From Candidatus Leptofilum proximum (GTDB taxonomy: Bacteria; Chloroflexota; Anaerolineae; Promineifilales; Promineifilaceae): a DNA stretch of 64,000 bases. Numbering within the stretch: position 1 is the first letter of the stretch; each line of letters opens with the position of its first letter. Under the pieces are notes generated by a model. The model saw nothing but the letters and a program-made list of their open reading frames with translations, made no database searches and was not told where the DNA came from. Location of the stretch: contig JADJXK010000002.1 of the NCBI GenBank assembly GCA_016710325.1, forward strand, positions 3,782,001-3,846,000, in the 5' to 3' direction. Positions 1 to 9,936 of the stretch are shown piece after piece. The translations under genes and the position numbers were made by a program.

Positions 1-1
1 G

Positions 2-1098
2 GCTGCTGGCGGTGTGGAAATTGAGCTAGTGCCAGACAACAGCATCGGCACGATGGCCGTGGCTGAAATCGCCTGGCACCATAACCGCTCCCGCCACGTG
101 GTGCGCTATAAGGACAGTGCGCCCACTATCGTGCCTCACCTGGTGGCTCATGAGCTGGAGCATATCAACCTGGAAACAGTCGCACGCCAGGCGGACAATA
201 ACCGCTTCTTCATCACCACCCCGGCAACCCGTGAGGCGGCCGAAACGGCCGTTCTGCCGGAGATCAGCCAGCTGAAGCGCTCCGGCGCCCTGGGCGACAT
301 GCTGGACACCTTTGTCACACAAATCATCTCCGGCCTGGTCAACCAGCTGTTCAACCTGCCGCTGGACATGATGATTGAACACGCTCTGTATTACAACCAC
401 CCAGAGCTGCGCCCGGTGCAGCTTATCTCTCTGACCCAGACGATGTCCGATAACTTGCAGGTATTGACAGACAGTCAGGTCAAGCGGCTGACGCCACGGC
501 TTATCTACAATGCCAACCTGACAATGAACGCCGCCTATGCCGTTTTTACCGATCATCTGTACAACGGCCGTACCAACTTCACCGACCCGTATGAACCACT
601 CGCTACCTGCGGCCTGGCCGTGAGCTGTTCAGCCTGTGGCTGGAGACGATGGATGAGTACCAGCCGGGGGATGAGTATGACCTGGTGGATAAGGTGGCCA
701 GCCAGCTCAAGCTGGAAGCCTGGTACGGCTGGCGCAAAGATGAAAAGCGGCCGGTGGAAGAAACGGGCGGGGCCAGCAACGAGGCGCTGCTCAAAGAGAA
801 AGAGCCGGCGGCGATCATGTACTGCCTGAGCGCCCTGCGCCGGTTTGAGAAGCTCAACCGGGACCAAATATTCCCCATCGTCTCCGAAATTGCCCTGCTC
901 GGTCAGCGCGGCCTGGATTACGCCGACCCGGAGCAGAAATACACCCTGAACAGCATACCCGGCGAACAGTTCTCGGGTCTTCAGCTCATGTGCCTGATGT
1001 ATGTCGGTTTCAACGACATTGAGCCCACCCTCGACCTGGGCTTTGATTTATCCTCTCCCTACCAAATGGCTTTACAACTGCATCAAGAAGATAGTTAA
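2..1098 (+). pseudogene. HExxH metallopeptidase-like protein, 5'-truncated by the window and frameshifted
   Basis: The reading frame is open from base 2, so the true start lies outside the window. A zinc-metallopeptidase motif HELEH is encoded at 149-163, followed by a long, mostly helical region without a domain I can name. Near base 595 the coding frame moves from frame 2 to frame 1. Upstream the protein reads ...TDPYEP, and downstream RYLRPGRELFSLW continues in the other frame to the stop at 1096-1098. One missing base around 590-601 explains this. Both halves look like normal coding sequence, so the gene is either recently broken or carries a sequencing error. It ends 12 bases before the nuclease-helicase gene and probably shares its transcript. 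The peptidase role rests on the single motif, and no substrate can be inferred. Confidence 0.6.
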
Positions 1099-1110
1099 AG
1101 GAACCCCACT

Positions 1111-2982
1111 ATGCACCTGTATGACAGCCGTGTCCACCGCTTTATTTACGACGTATCCGCCGGGCAGATCGCCGATATATTACGCGAACGGTTTAAGGCG
1201 CGGCTGGAGCAGATGCCCTCAGATTCGGAAGTGCGCTCCTGGCACCATTCCCTCGGCGCCTTTGCCGATGCTATCGTGGGGCAGGGGATGGACAACGCCT
1301 GGATTGTGCTGGAGTATCAGCTGCCGCTTTCCTCCTCTCGTGTAGACTGTATCGTAGTGGGTACAGACGCAGCCAGCAGTGGGCAGGCGGTTTTGGTAGA
1401 GTTTAAGCAGTGGCAGACCTGCCAGCCCAGCTACGTGCCCGAGGTGGTGCAGTTGGGCACCGTGGATCATCTGCACCCTTCGGCCCAGGTGCGCGCCTAT
1501 CGGCAGTATCTGCTTGATACGCATCCCCTGTTTGAGGACGAGATGGTTGGCCTGCACAGCTGTGCCTATCTCCACAACATCATGACTGAAGACGGCAGCG
1601 GCTTTTACGACACACGCTATGCCGACCTCCTGGCAGATTCTCCCGCTTTCTCGCTCAGCACCATTGATGCCTTGAGCAGCTACATCGCCACCAAAACGGG
1701 AGCAGGTGCGCCAGAAGAGCTGGTAGAGGCACTGCTGCTCGGGCAATACCGCCCAAGTAAAGAGCTGCTGGAACACGTAGCGGCCGCGATTGATAACTAC
1801 GAACCGTGGCAGCTGCTGGATGGCCAGCGGATTATCTACAATCGGATTTTTGCCGAGATAGAGCAGGCGCGACAAACGGGGCAGAAGCGCACCATTATTG
1901 TCAAAGGAGGACCGGGGACTGGCAAAAGCGTTATCGCCCTTCAGGTAGTTGGCGCGGCGGCTCGACGCCACTATACCGTCGCCCATGCGACCGGTTCCAA
2001 GGCATTCACCACCAACCTGCGCGGCATTGTCCAACGGACCGCACCATTTTTGTATACCCATAACTTTCGCGATGAGCATCCCGGCAGCATTGACCTTATC
2101 GTCTGTGATGAAGCCCACCGGCTGAGGCAGAAGACCCAATTTGGCCCTCGCGTCTATTCGCGCCGGCCGCAGGCAGAGGAGATCATTGACGCGGCTCGTG
2201 TCTCGGTCTTTTTATTGGATCAGCAGCAAAGCGTTAGAAACAATGAAGTTGGCTCGGTCTTTGGCATTCAGGATTATGCCGAAAGTCAGGGCGTGCCAGT
2301 CCAGATATATGACCTCAATACCCAGTTTCGCTGCGGCGGCAGCGAATCCTACATTCGCTGGGTGGAATTTATGTTTGGCCTGGCCACAGAGCCGGCCACG
2401 GCCTGGCTGAAAAATGAAGAGTATGAGGTAAAAGTCTTTGACGATGTGGCCAAAATGGAGCAGGCGCTTCGGTCAAAACAGACAGGAGGCCAATCGGTGC
2501 GCATGGTGGCCGGGTTTTGTTGGGAATGGTCAGACCCCAACCCAGATGGCTCCCTGGTTAAGGATGTCAAGATTGGCACCTGGCAGCGTCCCTGGAATCG
2601 CAAACCCAACGAAATGAAGCGCAAGGGTAAGGGCAGCCAGGAGAAGCCCGAGGTTCATCCCTACACCATATGGGCCAATGAAGACAGCGGGTTTGGTGAG
2701 ATTGGCTGTATCTATTCAGCTCAGGGGTTTGAGTTTGATTACGTGGGTGTCATTGTTGGCAAAGATTACAAATGGGATGCGAAAAAACAGCGGTGGGTGC
2801 CCCATCTGGCGCACAATGTGGATAAAGGGTTTAAGATGGGCATCACTAAGGACAAGGCGCTCGCGGCCGAAAAGCTGGCCCACGTTTACCGGGTGCTGGC
2901 CACTCGGGGCATGAAAGGTACCTACTTCTACTTTCTGGATGAGGAGACCCGTCACTATTTTGAAGCCGCTCTGGCGGCTTGA
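1111..2982 (+). CDS. PD-(D/E)xK nuclease fused to DUF2075 (Schlafen group-3-like) helicase
   Basis: This 623-residue protein has an N-terminal restriction-nuclease-like segment: an acidic residue at D79 in SRVDCIVVG, then E97-x-K99 in LVEFKQW, a PD-(D/E)xK signature. It is followed by a DUF2075-type P-loop NTPase. Walker A GGPGTGKS lies near residues 266-273 and Walker B LIVCDEAHRL near 330-340. The C-terminal IYSAQGFEFDYVGVI and RVLATRGMKGTY are the usual late helicase motifs. Known DUF2075 proteins are predicted DNA/RNA helicases often found in defence islands. The ATG is preceded by AAAGGA, and the gene follows the HExxH gene by 12 bases. I infer a nucleic-acid-processing, possibly anti-invader, enzyme in the cytoplasm. 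The nuclease assignment is from motif spacing only. Confidence 0.85.
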   Translation: MHLYDSRVHRFIYDVSAGQIADILRERFKARLEQMPSDSEVRSWHHSLGAFADAIVGQGMDNAWIVLEYQLPLSSSRVDCIVVGTDAASSGQAVLVEFKQWQTCQPSYVPEVVQLGTVDHLHPSAQVRAYRQYLLDTHPLFEDEMVGLHSCAYLHNIMTEDGSGFYDTRYADLLADSPAFSLSTIDALSSYIATKTGAGAPEELVEALLLGQYRPSKELLEHVAAAIDNYEPWQLLDGQRIIYNRIFAEIEQARQTGQKRTIIVKGGPGTGKSVIALQVVGAAARRHYTVAHATGSKAFTTNLRGIVQRTAPFLYTHNFRDEHPGSIDLIVCDEAHRLRQKTQFGPRVYSRRPQAEEIIDAARVSVFLLDQQQSVRNNEVGSVFGIQDYAESQGVPVQIYDLNTQFRCGGSESYIRWVEFMFGLATEPATAWLKNEEYEVKVFDDVAKMEQALRSKQTGGQSVRMVAGFCWEWSDPNPDGSLVKDVKIGTWQRPWNRKPNEMKRKGKGSQEKPEVHPYTIWANEDSGFGEIGCIYSAQGFEFDYVGVIVGKDYKWDAKKQRWVPHLAHNVDKGFKMGITKDKALAAEKLAHVYRVLATRGMKGTYFYFLDEETRHYFEAALAA

Positions 2983-3058
2983 CCGACATATGGGCTGCAA
3001 GAAAGCCTGCCTAAACTGGGGCCATTAACCGTTGTGATTGTCTTGCGAGGAACCGCCA

Positions 3059-6000
3059 GTGTCATCGCCGGAATTACCCAGAATCAATGTTACCAGTTTA
3101 AGTCAGTTCGTTCGCTACAATAACTGCGAACGATATTTGCGCTTGCGCCTGCGATCAGATGAAGAGCGCCAGCTGCGCCAGCGGTGGGGCATTACCGTCC
3201 AGCCCCTGACCCCACTACTCCGAGAAACAGGTCTGGAATTTGAGCAGGCGGTTGAAACGGCCGTGGAAAACCTGGGAGAGCAGGTTGTGCGCCTGGGCGA
3301 CGATGCCCCAGTCAGTGAAACACTGGCCTGGCTGCGCGTCGCTCAGGCTCCTGTTGTGCTGCTTCAAGTCCCGCTGGAAGCTCGTTTGGGTCACTACCAG
3401 GTAAACGGCATTGCCGATCTCATCCGACTTTGGCGAGACGATTCTGGCGGGCTGCACCTGTTTGTGGCGGACATCAAATCGTCGGTCAAAGAGAAGATGG
3501 AACACCGCCTGCAGGTGGCGCTCTATGTACAGATTCTTCAGGAAATGGTCGCCGCTGAAGGCCTCGCCTTTGTTTCGATTAACGGCCGTATCATTCATGC
3601 TGGTGACCCGGCGTTTTTGGAGAGTTGGGATTTTGCTGCCCCAGGTTTTGATCTCCTCCCCTATATAACCACACTTAACCAGCTGCTCGTGGAAGATTCC
3701 AGCACGATTGCCCGGATTGCCGAACTCCCCTTTGAGGAGGTCTTCTATCACCTTGGCCCCTGGTGTGATGGCTGTTTGTACAACGCCCACTGCTTTTATG
3801 ATGCAGCCGAGAGGCAGGATCTTTCCCTGGTGCCTGCACTCTCGGCCATGGAAAAACGAGCGTTGCACAATGCCGGTATTCGCACCCTGCCTCAGCTGGC
3901 CAGCTTAATGGACCTGCCCGAGAAAGGCTCAGCCACGCTAACGGTTCCCCTAGAGCAGGCAGAGGTATACCAAAGGGTCAATCAGCAGTGGGCGGTAGGC
4001 CCGCAGCTTCCCCTGATTGTTCAACGCGCTCGCCGGGCGCTGCGTCGCTTTGATGCCTCGGTCAACGCCCCTCCCTTTCTCTACGGCTCCGGCTTCGGCA
4101 CCCTGCCCGACGAAGAAGCGCATCCGGGCCTGGTAAAAATCTTTCTGGATGCCCAATACGACTACCTGCAGCAGCGGGTTTACCTGGCCAGCGCGTTAAT
4201 CACCGGTCCGAAAGGTGAGCAAACGGTGGTGCGCTCCCTGGACCAGCCGCCAACGGCCGAAAGCGAGCGAGACCTTCTCCTCGATTGGGTGCAAGGTATC
4301 CTGCAGGCGCTGCTCACCGTAACGGATCGGTCCGACGTTTTTCTGCACCTGTACAGCTACAACAGCTACGACCAGCGAGTGCTGCTGGAAGCGTTTAAAC
4401 GACACCTGGATGAGGTGGCCCTGCTGCCCGGCTTTTTTGACCTGATGACCCAGAGTCCAGCTGTGACTCAACCCATCATTTCTTTTCTGGCCAAAGAGCT
4501 GGAAGAACGGAAAAATCTGGGCGCCCTCTGCTTACCGCTGCACGATGCCGCCCGCGCGCTGGGCTTTGACTGGTCAGACGGAGATGTCGCCTACTACGCG
4601 CTGTTCCGCGCCCGCATGTTTGACAACCGGCGAGATATTGTGCGCCGGTATAACGGCGAAATAATCCCCGCGCCACCGGATGTGCCTAGAGGCGACCCCC
4701 GTCGGGCAACCATTGAATCTGCCAGCCGCTTTAACTCCCAGATTCCCCTCGAATATGTCTATGCTGCCTGGGGGCGCCTGGATCAGCAGAAGCCGGAGGA
4801 TGAACGGCTGCTCGCATCGTTTCGCAACGTGACCTTGGAACATTTACGCGGCTTTGCGGCCCGGCGCCTGTATGCCCTGGCCCATATTGAGGGTTCGTTT
4901 AAGGTTAAATCTCGCTACCTGGACAAGGAACGAATTGATATCAATTCCCTTTTTGCCCTGCTCCAACCTGCTCCTTCCCGCGCGCAGAGCCTGCAGCAGT
5001 TTCTGTTCATGGAACACTATGCGGCCTTCCAGGGAAAGCTTCAAGTGTACAGCCTGCCCATCGAACGACGGGTGCAGACCGGGCTGGCGCTGCTGCTGCG
5101 CTATAAAGAGTATGATGATGGCCGGGATGTTTACCGTTTTGCTATTGAGACCAGCAGCCTGGGGCTGGATGCCCAGATGGTCATGAGCGCCTTCCGACTC
5201 AAGGAAGGTAGTTGGGTCGTGTTTAACGAGGCCACGGAAACATCGGCCAGCCGCCTAAAAAACGGCCGTTTGGGGCTGGTCGTTGCCCTGGGCGAAAGCT
5301 GGCTGGAGCTAAGCCTGCTGGATATCTCTTTTGGAAAAGGCTCTTCCTTCCGCTTTTTTCACAACCGGAATCTGACGCCGGAGTTAGGTGGGCTGTATAC
5401 CATTGATGAAATGGCTGACGATATGAACGCCGACAAGCAGCTGGCTGCTTTGGCCCAGGCGTCTGGTAATACCCTTTATCGCTGGCTTGGCAAGCGCCCG
5501 GAACAATATCTGCTTGAAGACGATACCCGTGGAACGATGGCTCGAATTGTTTCTATGATTAATGAACTGGCTGCCCCGGCCTCCCTCACGGCCAGCCAGC
5601 ACCAGGTCATTGCCGATTCTTTGGCGGAGCCGCTGCTGCTGGTTCAGGGGCCACCTGGCACCGGGAAAAGTTATACCCTGGGCTGGGCCATTATAGCACG
5701 GCTGCTGCTTCACGCGGCCCAGGGTCGGCCATGCCGGATTGCTGTCTCCAGTAAGACTCACAAGGCGGTGAACATTGTTCTGGATTCCGTCAGCCAGAAG
5801 TGGCTGCAGGCAGCTGGCATGGCTAATCCGGCTGGTGGCCCGTTTCCTCATCTGGGGCTGTTTAAGCTGGTGAATGATCCGGGGGACGATGCGCCGGATG
5901 GGGTGAACACGCTCTCCCCATATAACGAGGGTCGTTTGCTCGATACGCTTCTAGGAGAATCTTTTTTAATCATTGGGGGTACGCCGGGTGGTCTTTACAA

Positions 6001-6979
6001 CCTGGCCAAGTATCGTGAGGCTGGCGGGCGAAACAAGGTGGATTGGCAGGATAAGCTCTTTGACTGGGTCATCATCGACGAGGCGTCGCAGATGAGTCAG
6101 CCGGAGGGGCTGCTGGCTGCGGCCTGGCTGAAAGACGAGGGCCAAATGATTGTGGTCGGTGACCACCGGCAGATGCCGCCCATTATTGCCCATAACTGGG
6201 AAGAGGAAGAGCTGCGTACGGCCGTTGCTGCCCTGCCTCACCTTTCTCTGTTTGAGACATTGCTCAATCTTAACTTCCCACGGGCTTCTCTGGATGAGAG
6301 CTTCCGGCTGCACAAAACGATGGCCCAGTTTTTGCAGGAAAACATTTATGTGCATGATGGGATTCAATTCTACTCAAGACGCACGCGCCTGCTGCCGGAA
6401 GGCGATTTTGTCGATGAATATGTACGGCGGGTGTTAGATCCCAGCTATCCCATTGTGGTGATTGAACATGATGAACGTGGTTCGCAGCAATATAACCTGA
6501 CCGAGTTAAGACTGGTCTTGCCGCTGGTGAGAGCATGTCAGCAACACCTGGGCTTAAATGGCACCAAAGGGCTGGGCATTGTGGTGCCCCACCGGGCGCA
6601 AAAAGCGCTCTTGTGCCAGGAATTCCCGGAACTGGCCGAAGCCCAGGCAATTGACACAGTAGAACGATTCCAGGGTGGCGAGCGAGATGTAATTATTGTC
6701 TCGGCCACAGCTTCTGACCCGGACTATGTGTTGGCTGAAGCTGATTTCCTGCTGAATCTAAACCGACTGAATGTGGCTCTGTCCCGACCGAAGCAAAAGC
6801 TCATAGTGGTCGCCTCGCGCAGCGTAACGAACCTTCTGGTTTCCGACCTGGCTATTTTTGAAAATGCCGTTATCTGGAAGCGGCTTTATTACCAGTATGC
6901 TTCTGAGTTGATCTGGCATAGAAATGGTTCCATGCAGGTTTGGGTAAGGGGGCATCTAACTAACCTAACTGAAGGTTGA
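3059..6979 (+). CDS. RecB/Cas4-like nuclease, RNase H-like domain and Dna2/Upf1-type SF1 helicase in one chain
   Basis: The protein is about 1306 residues. The N-terminal third is a RecB-family nuclease with DIKSS near residue 137, a QxxxY motif in LQVALY near 151, and a C-x2-C-x5-C cluster (WCDGCLYNAHC, about 236-245). With an early cysteine near 22 this matches the iron-sulphur pattern of Cas4/AddB nucleases. A middle domain (about 355-480) fits the RNase H-like fold seen in TM0106-type RecB nucleases. The C-terminal third is an SF1 helicase with GPPGTGKS near 864-871, DEASQ near 1006, GDHRQMPP, QGGERDVI and NVALSRP. I chose GTG at 3059 because GAGGA sits 7 bases upstream; a TTG at 3038 is the alternative. 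The likely role is ATP-driven end processing of DNA or RNA. The gene follows the DUF2075 gene by 76 bases and may be co-transcribed with it. Confidence 0.88.
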   Translation: MSSPELPRINVTSLSQFVRYNNCERYLRLRLRSDEERQLRQRWGITVQPLTPLLRETGLEFEQAVETAVENLGEQVVRLGDDAPVSETLAWLRVAQAPVVLLQVPLEARLGHYQVNGIADLIRLWRDDSGGLHLFVADIKSSVKEKMEHRLQVALYVQILQEMVAAEGLAFVSINGRIIHAGDPAFLESWDFAAPGFDLLPYITTLNQLLVEDSSTIARIAELPFEEVFYHLGPWCDGCLYNAHCFYDAAERQDLSLVPALSAMEKRALHNAGIRTLPQLASLMDLPEKGSATLTVPLEQAEVYQRVNQQWAVGPQLPLIVQRARRALRRFDASVNAPPFLYGSGFGTLPDEEAHPGLVKIFLDAQYDYLQQRVYLASALITGPKGEQTVVRSLDQPPTAESERDLLLDWVQGILQALLTVTDRSDVFLHLYSYNSYDQRVLLEAFKRHLDEVALLPGFFDLMTQSPAVTQPIISFLAKELEERKNLGALCLPLHDAARALGFDWSDGDVAYYALFRARMFDNRRDIVRRYNGEIIPAPPDVPRGDPRRATIESASRFNSQIPLEYVYAAWGRLDQQKPEDERLLASFRNVTLEHLRGFAARRLYALAHIEGSFKVKSRYLDKERIDINSLFALLQPAPSRAQSLQQFLFMEHYAAFQGKLQVYSLPIERRVQTGLALLLRYKEYDDGRDVYRFAIETSSLGLDAQMVMSAFRLKEGSWVVFNEATETSASRLKNGRLGLVVALGESWLELSLLDISFGKGSSFRFFHNRNLTPELGGLYTIDEMADDMNADKQLAALAQASGNTLYRWLGKRPEQYLLEDDTRGTMARIVSMINELAAPASLTASQHQVIADSLAEPLLLVQGPPGTGKSYTLGWAIIARLLLHAAQGRPCRIAVSSKTHKAVNIVLDSVSQKWLQAAGMANPAGGPFPHLGLFKLVNDPGDDAPDGVNTLSPYNEGRLLDTLLGESFLIIGGTPGGLYNLAKYREAGGRNKVDWQDKLFDWVIIDEASQMSQPEGLLAAAWLKDEGQMIVVGDHRQMPPIIAHNWEEEELRTAVAALPHLSLFETLLNLNFPRASLDESFRLHKTMAQFLQENIYVHDGIQFYSRRTRLLPEGDFVDEYVRRVLDPSYPIVVIEHDERGSQQYNLTELRLVLPLVRACQQHLGLNGTKGLGIVVPHRAQKALLCQEFPELAEAQAIDTVERFQGGERDVIIVSATASDPDYVLAEADFLLNLNRLNVALSRPKQKLIVVASRSVTNLLVSDLAIFENAVIWKRLYYQYASELIWHRNGSMQVWVRGHLTNLTEG

Positions 6980-7158
6980 TCTACAAACAGGGTTCACGTT
7001 TCAGATATTCATTTTCTGGAGATGTACGAGGGTTGAAAATATAGAGGAGCGTAACACGAACAGGTAGTGTAAATTAGTTTCTGTAATTTTGGTTTGAGGG
7101 TCGATAGGCCACTGTGTATCCTCAGGTGTCGACAAAAACATCTGAAAGGAGTGACACA

Positions 7159-7516
7159 ATGACCTACGACCTTGAACGTACTTTACCAGAAGAATTCCTG
7201 GAATCAATCGCCGAGCAAGGGCTGGATGTACTGCCGGAGCTGATCCAGACGCTGGTCAATACGGCCATGCGCCTGGAACGACAACGGTATCTCCAGGCCG
7301 GTCCCTACGAACGGTCTGACCGGCGTCGGGGCCATGCCAATGGTTACAAGCCCAAAACGGTGGCGACACGGATGGGAAAAATCACCTTTGACGTGCCGCA
7401 AGTGCGTGCAGGCGGTTTTTACCCCAATGCGCTGGAAAAAGGGCTGCGGTCCGAGCGGGCCTTGAAGCTGGCCCTGGCCGAGATGTACGTGCAGGGTGTC
7501 TCCACGCGCAAAGTGG
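7159..7516 (+). pseudogene. IS256-family transposase, N-terminal part (interrupted)
   Basis: This part starts at ATG 7159 with AAAGGAG eight bases upstream. It encodes the N-terminal half of a mutator/IS256-type DDE transposase: an LPEL(I)QTLVNTAM helix, then GHANGYKPKTVATRMG and the conserved DVPQVRAGGFYPNAL. The gene is cut after STRKV by the IS21-type element. The other half resumes at 10494. Splicing the halves with one copy of the 6-bp duplication gives STRKVAAVTEKLCGF in frame and a 387-residue product, close to the usual IS256 transposase length. The insertion is therefore recent and has inactivated this copy. Confidence 0.93.
7511..7516 (+). repeat. Target-site duplication of the IS21-family insertion, left copy
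   Basis: The six bases AAGTGG flank the inserted element on the left and recur at 10488-10493. Deleting one copy restores the host transposase frame. IS21 elements are known to duplicate 4-8 bp of target. The exact boundary is slightly ambiguous because CA precedes the duplicated bases on both sides. Confidence 0.85.
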
Positions 7517-7530
7517 TGTTTACGATAGTC

Positions 7531-7581
7531 TAAAAGTGCACCACCTAGCAAGAGATACGGCCGAATAAAATGTCACCACCT
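7531..7581 (+). repeat. IS21 left subterminal repeats (two copies)
   Basis: Two near-identical 16-mers, TAAAAGTGCACCACCT and TAAAATGTCACCACCT, lie 35 bases apart just inside the left end. They are the inverse of the three TGGTGAC-centred repeats at the right end. In IS21 such multiple repeats are the transposase binding sites. The second copy also continues leftward into CGGCCGAA, matched by CGGCCGCA at the right end. Confidence 0.8.
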
Positions 7582-7624
7582 CTCTCCATTATCATGACAG
7601 GAACATGATGATGGAGGATAGGAG

Positions 7625-9148
7625 ATGTTGACAGTGAAAGATTGGGAACAAATACGACGAGCCTACTTTGTGGAACAGAAAAGCATTCGGGAAATCGCCC
7701 GGGAAACCGGCCATGCCCGACGGACCATAGGCCGGATGATAGACGCAGAGGCACCGCCAACCTACCGGCGAGGCAGCCCCAAGCAGGCACATAAACTGGG
7801 ACCTTATAAGCAACAAATTCAACAATTGCTGGCGCAAAATGCGAATCTGCCGCGCAAGCAGCGCTGGACGGCACCCCTGATCTACAAAGAAATCCAAAAG
7901 CGGGGTTTGCCGGTGCCCAATCCACGGTGCGGCATTACGTGGGCCAGGTGCGCAAACTGCTTAAGCCCCCGCCGACTTACCTGCCGCTAGAGTTCGACCC
8001 CGGCACCGATGCCCAGGTGGACTGGGGTGAGGGAGATGTCCTCATGAACGGCGAGCAGATCACCGTGCAGCTCTTCTTCATGAAGCTGGCCTACTCACGG
8101 CACACCTTCATGATGGCCTTTCCCAGCCAGAAACAAGAAGCTTTCTTCATGGGACACGTACACGCCTTCCACTTCTTTGAGGGTGTGCCCCAGCGCATCA
8201 GCTACGACAATCTCAAAACAGCCGTCAAGGAAATCCTGGAAGGGCGGCATCGGGTAGAACAGGAAGCGTTTTTCCACTTTCGCGGTACCTACCTGTTCGA
8301 CAGCCACTTTTGCACCCCCTGGCGCAGGCAACGAGAAAGGACAGGTGGAGCACAGCGTTGGCTTTGGCCGGCGTAATTTCCTGGGTCCCTTGCCCCAAGT
8401 CAGCAGCTATGAGGAACTCAATGCTTATCTGCTGCAGAAATGTCGGGAAGATGACAGCCGCACTGTCAGCGGCCAACCGGCCACCATCGGTCAGATGTGG
8501 CAGCAGGAAAAACCATTTCTGCGCCCGCTGCCGACATACCCCTACGACTGCTGCCGCACTGTGACCGTCAGCCTGAACCGCTACAGCCAGGTGCGGGTGG
8601 AAACTAACCGGTATTCCGTGCCCGTGGACGACGCCCAGCCACAGTTAACGGCCAAACTATATCCCTTCACCGTCGAGATTTACCGGGCTGACCGAACGGA
8701 GCCCATTGCCAGCCATTCTCGCTGCTACGACCGTCAGCAGGAGCTGCTCGACCCGTTGCACTACCTGCCGCTCATCCGGCAGCGGCCCGGCGCCATTGAC
8801 CATGCCAAGCCGCTGCGCCGCTGGCGTGAGCAATGGCCCGCGGTCTATGACGAACTGCTGGACCACTTACGGCAGAAGTGGCCCGATGGCCGCGGCGTGC
8901 GCGAGTTTGTCAACATTCTTTATCTGCATCGCCAGTACAGCGAAACGGCCATCGCCACCGCGGTGACGGCGGCCTTGTCCCACCAGTGTGCCCATCTGGA
9001 TGGGGTGCGGCTCTGGTTGACCCAGCAGCAGCGCCAGGAACCATCCTTTCCTGCACTGACCCTGGCGGAGAAACCCCAGTTGCAAGGTGTCGGGGAGCAG
9101 CCGGTGCGGGCTGAGGCGTATGACGTCTTGTGGGGAGGTAGTCAATGA
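7625..9148 (+). pseudogene. istA: IS21-family transposase IstA, broken by two frameshifts
   Basis: Three consecutive frames together make a complete IstA. The first (7625 to about 7920) encodes the N-terminal helix-turn-helix, IREIARETGHARRTI. The second (about 7921-8316) encodes the start of the DDE core, DAQVDWGEGDV, with SYDNLKTAV. The third (about 8317-9148) continues with GNEKGQVEHSVGFGRR and the C-terminal region. The first shift is a missing G in the stretch encoding LPVAQSTVRHY near 7918. The second is an extra C in a run of five near 8314 (FCTPGAGNE expected). Both indels are in short homopolymers, so they may be sequencing errors. If real, this copy lacks transposase. The stop overlaps the istB start by four bases (ATGA). 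Confidence 0.9.
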
Positions 9149-9936
9149 GCCAGTCGGCCAATAATTTGGCGGCTAATGTGCAGGCCGTGGACAAGGTGGT
9201 GTTGGAAAGCTATCTGCGCCAGCTGTATCTGGCCACGTTTGTGCGGCATCATGAAACCTACGCTGCCGAAGCAGCCCAAAACAACGAGAGCTATACCCGT
9301 TATCTGCTGGCGCTGGCGGAACAGGAGGTGCTGGACCGGGAGGAACGCCGTCGGCTGCGGCGGCTGAAAGAAGCCAAGATTCCCGTGGTCAAGGACCTGA
9401 CCAGCTTTGACTTCACCCAGATTCCCACGCTGAACCAGCAGAAAATCCGGCAGTTGGTCACCGGGGACTACATCGACAAGGCCGAGTCGGTGATCCTGCT
9501 GGGTAACCCTGGGCTGGGAAAAACTCACGTCGCCACCGCGTTGGCGCTGGCGGCCACCCAGCAGATGCGCCGGGTGCGCTTCTATAACACGGCGGCGCTG
9601 GTCAACGAGTTGCTTCAAGCACAGGACGAGGGCCGGGTGGCGGCCTTCATCAACAAGGCGCTTAACCACCAGCTGATTGTGCTGGATGAGTTGGGCTTTA
9701 TTCCCTTTAGCAGCACCGGGGCGCAGTTGATGTTTCAGTTCTGTTCGGCGCTTTATGAACGAGTGGCCCTGATTGTGACCACCAATTTGAAGTTTGCCGA
9801 CTGGACGCAGGTGTTTGGCGATGAACGTCTGACGGTGGCCCTGCTGGACCGGCTGACCCACAAGGCGCACATCATTGAATTTGTGGGGGAATCCTATCGC
9901 TTTCGCCAGCGGCAGCAGCGGGCGGAGGTCACCTGA
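9145..9936 (+). CDS. istB: IS21-family transposition helper ATPase IstB
   Basis: This 263-residue protein belongs to the DnaA/DnaC-like AAA+ helper family of IS21. Walker A GNPGLGKT lies near residues 119-126 and Walker B LIVLDELGFIP near 178-188, followed by VTTNLKF with the sensor-1 asparagine. IstB binds ATP and directs IstA to the target. The length matches the family. The start overlaps istA by four bases (ATGA), giving translational coupling, and the stop overlaps the next small gene (TGATG). Confidence 0.95.
   Translation: MSQSANNLAANVQAVDKVVLESYLRQLYLATFVRHHETYAAEAAQNNESYTRYLLALAEQEVLDREERRRLRRLKEAKIPVVKDLTSFDFTQIPTLNQQKIRQLVTGDYIDKAESVILLGNPGLGKTHVATALALAATQQMRRVRFYNTAALVNELLQAQDEGRVAAFINKALNHQLIVLDELGFIPFSSTGAQLMFQFCSALYERVALIVTTNLKFADWTQVFGDERLTVALLDRLTHKAHIIEFVGESYRFRQRQQRAEVT

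Noticed and set aside
1219..2139. A 306-codon open frame on the minus strand inside the nuclease-helicase gene
   Set aside because: It lies opposite a well-supported coding region with clear motifs, has no recognisable domain and looks like a GC-driven shadow frame.
4196..4843. Several minus-strand open frames opposite the large helicase gene
   Set aside because: Same reason: the plus-strand protein has strong domain evidence and these frames have no ribosome-binding sites or motifs.
7900..8340. Programmed frameshifting in istA
   Set aside because: The shifts are at a missing G and an extra C in a five-C run, not at a slippery A-rich heptamer with a downstream structure, and there are two of them. 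Random indels are the simpler reading.
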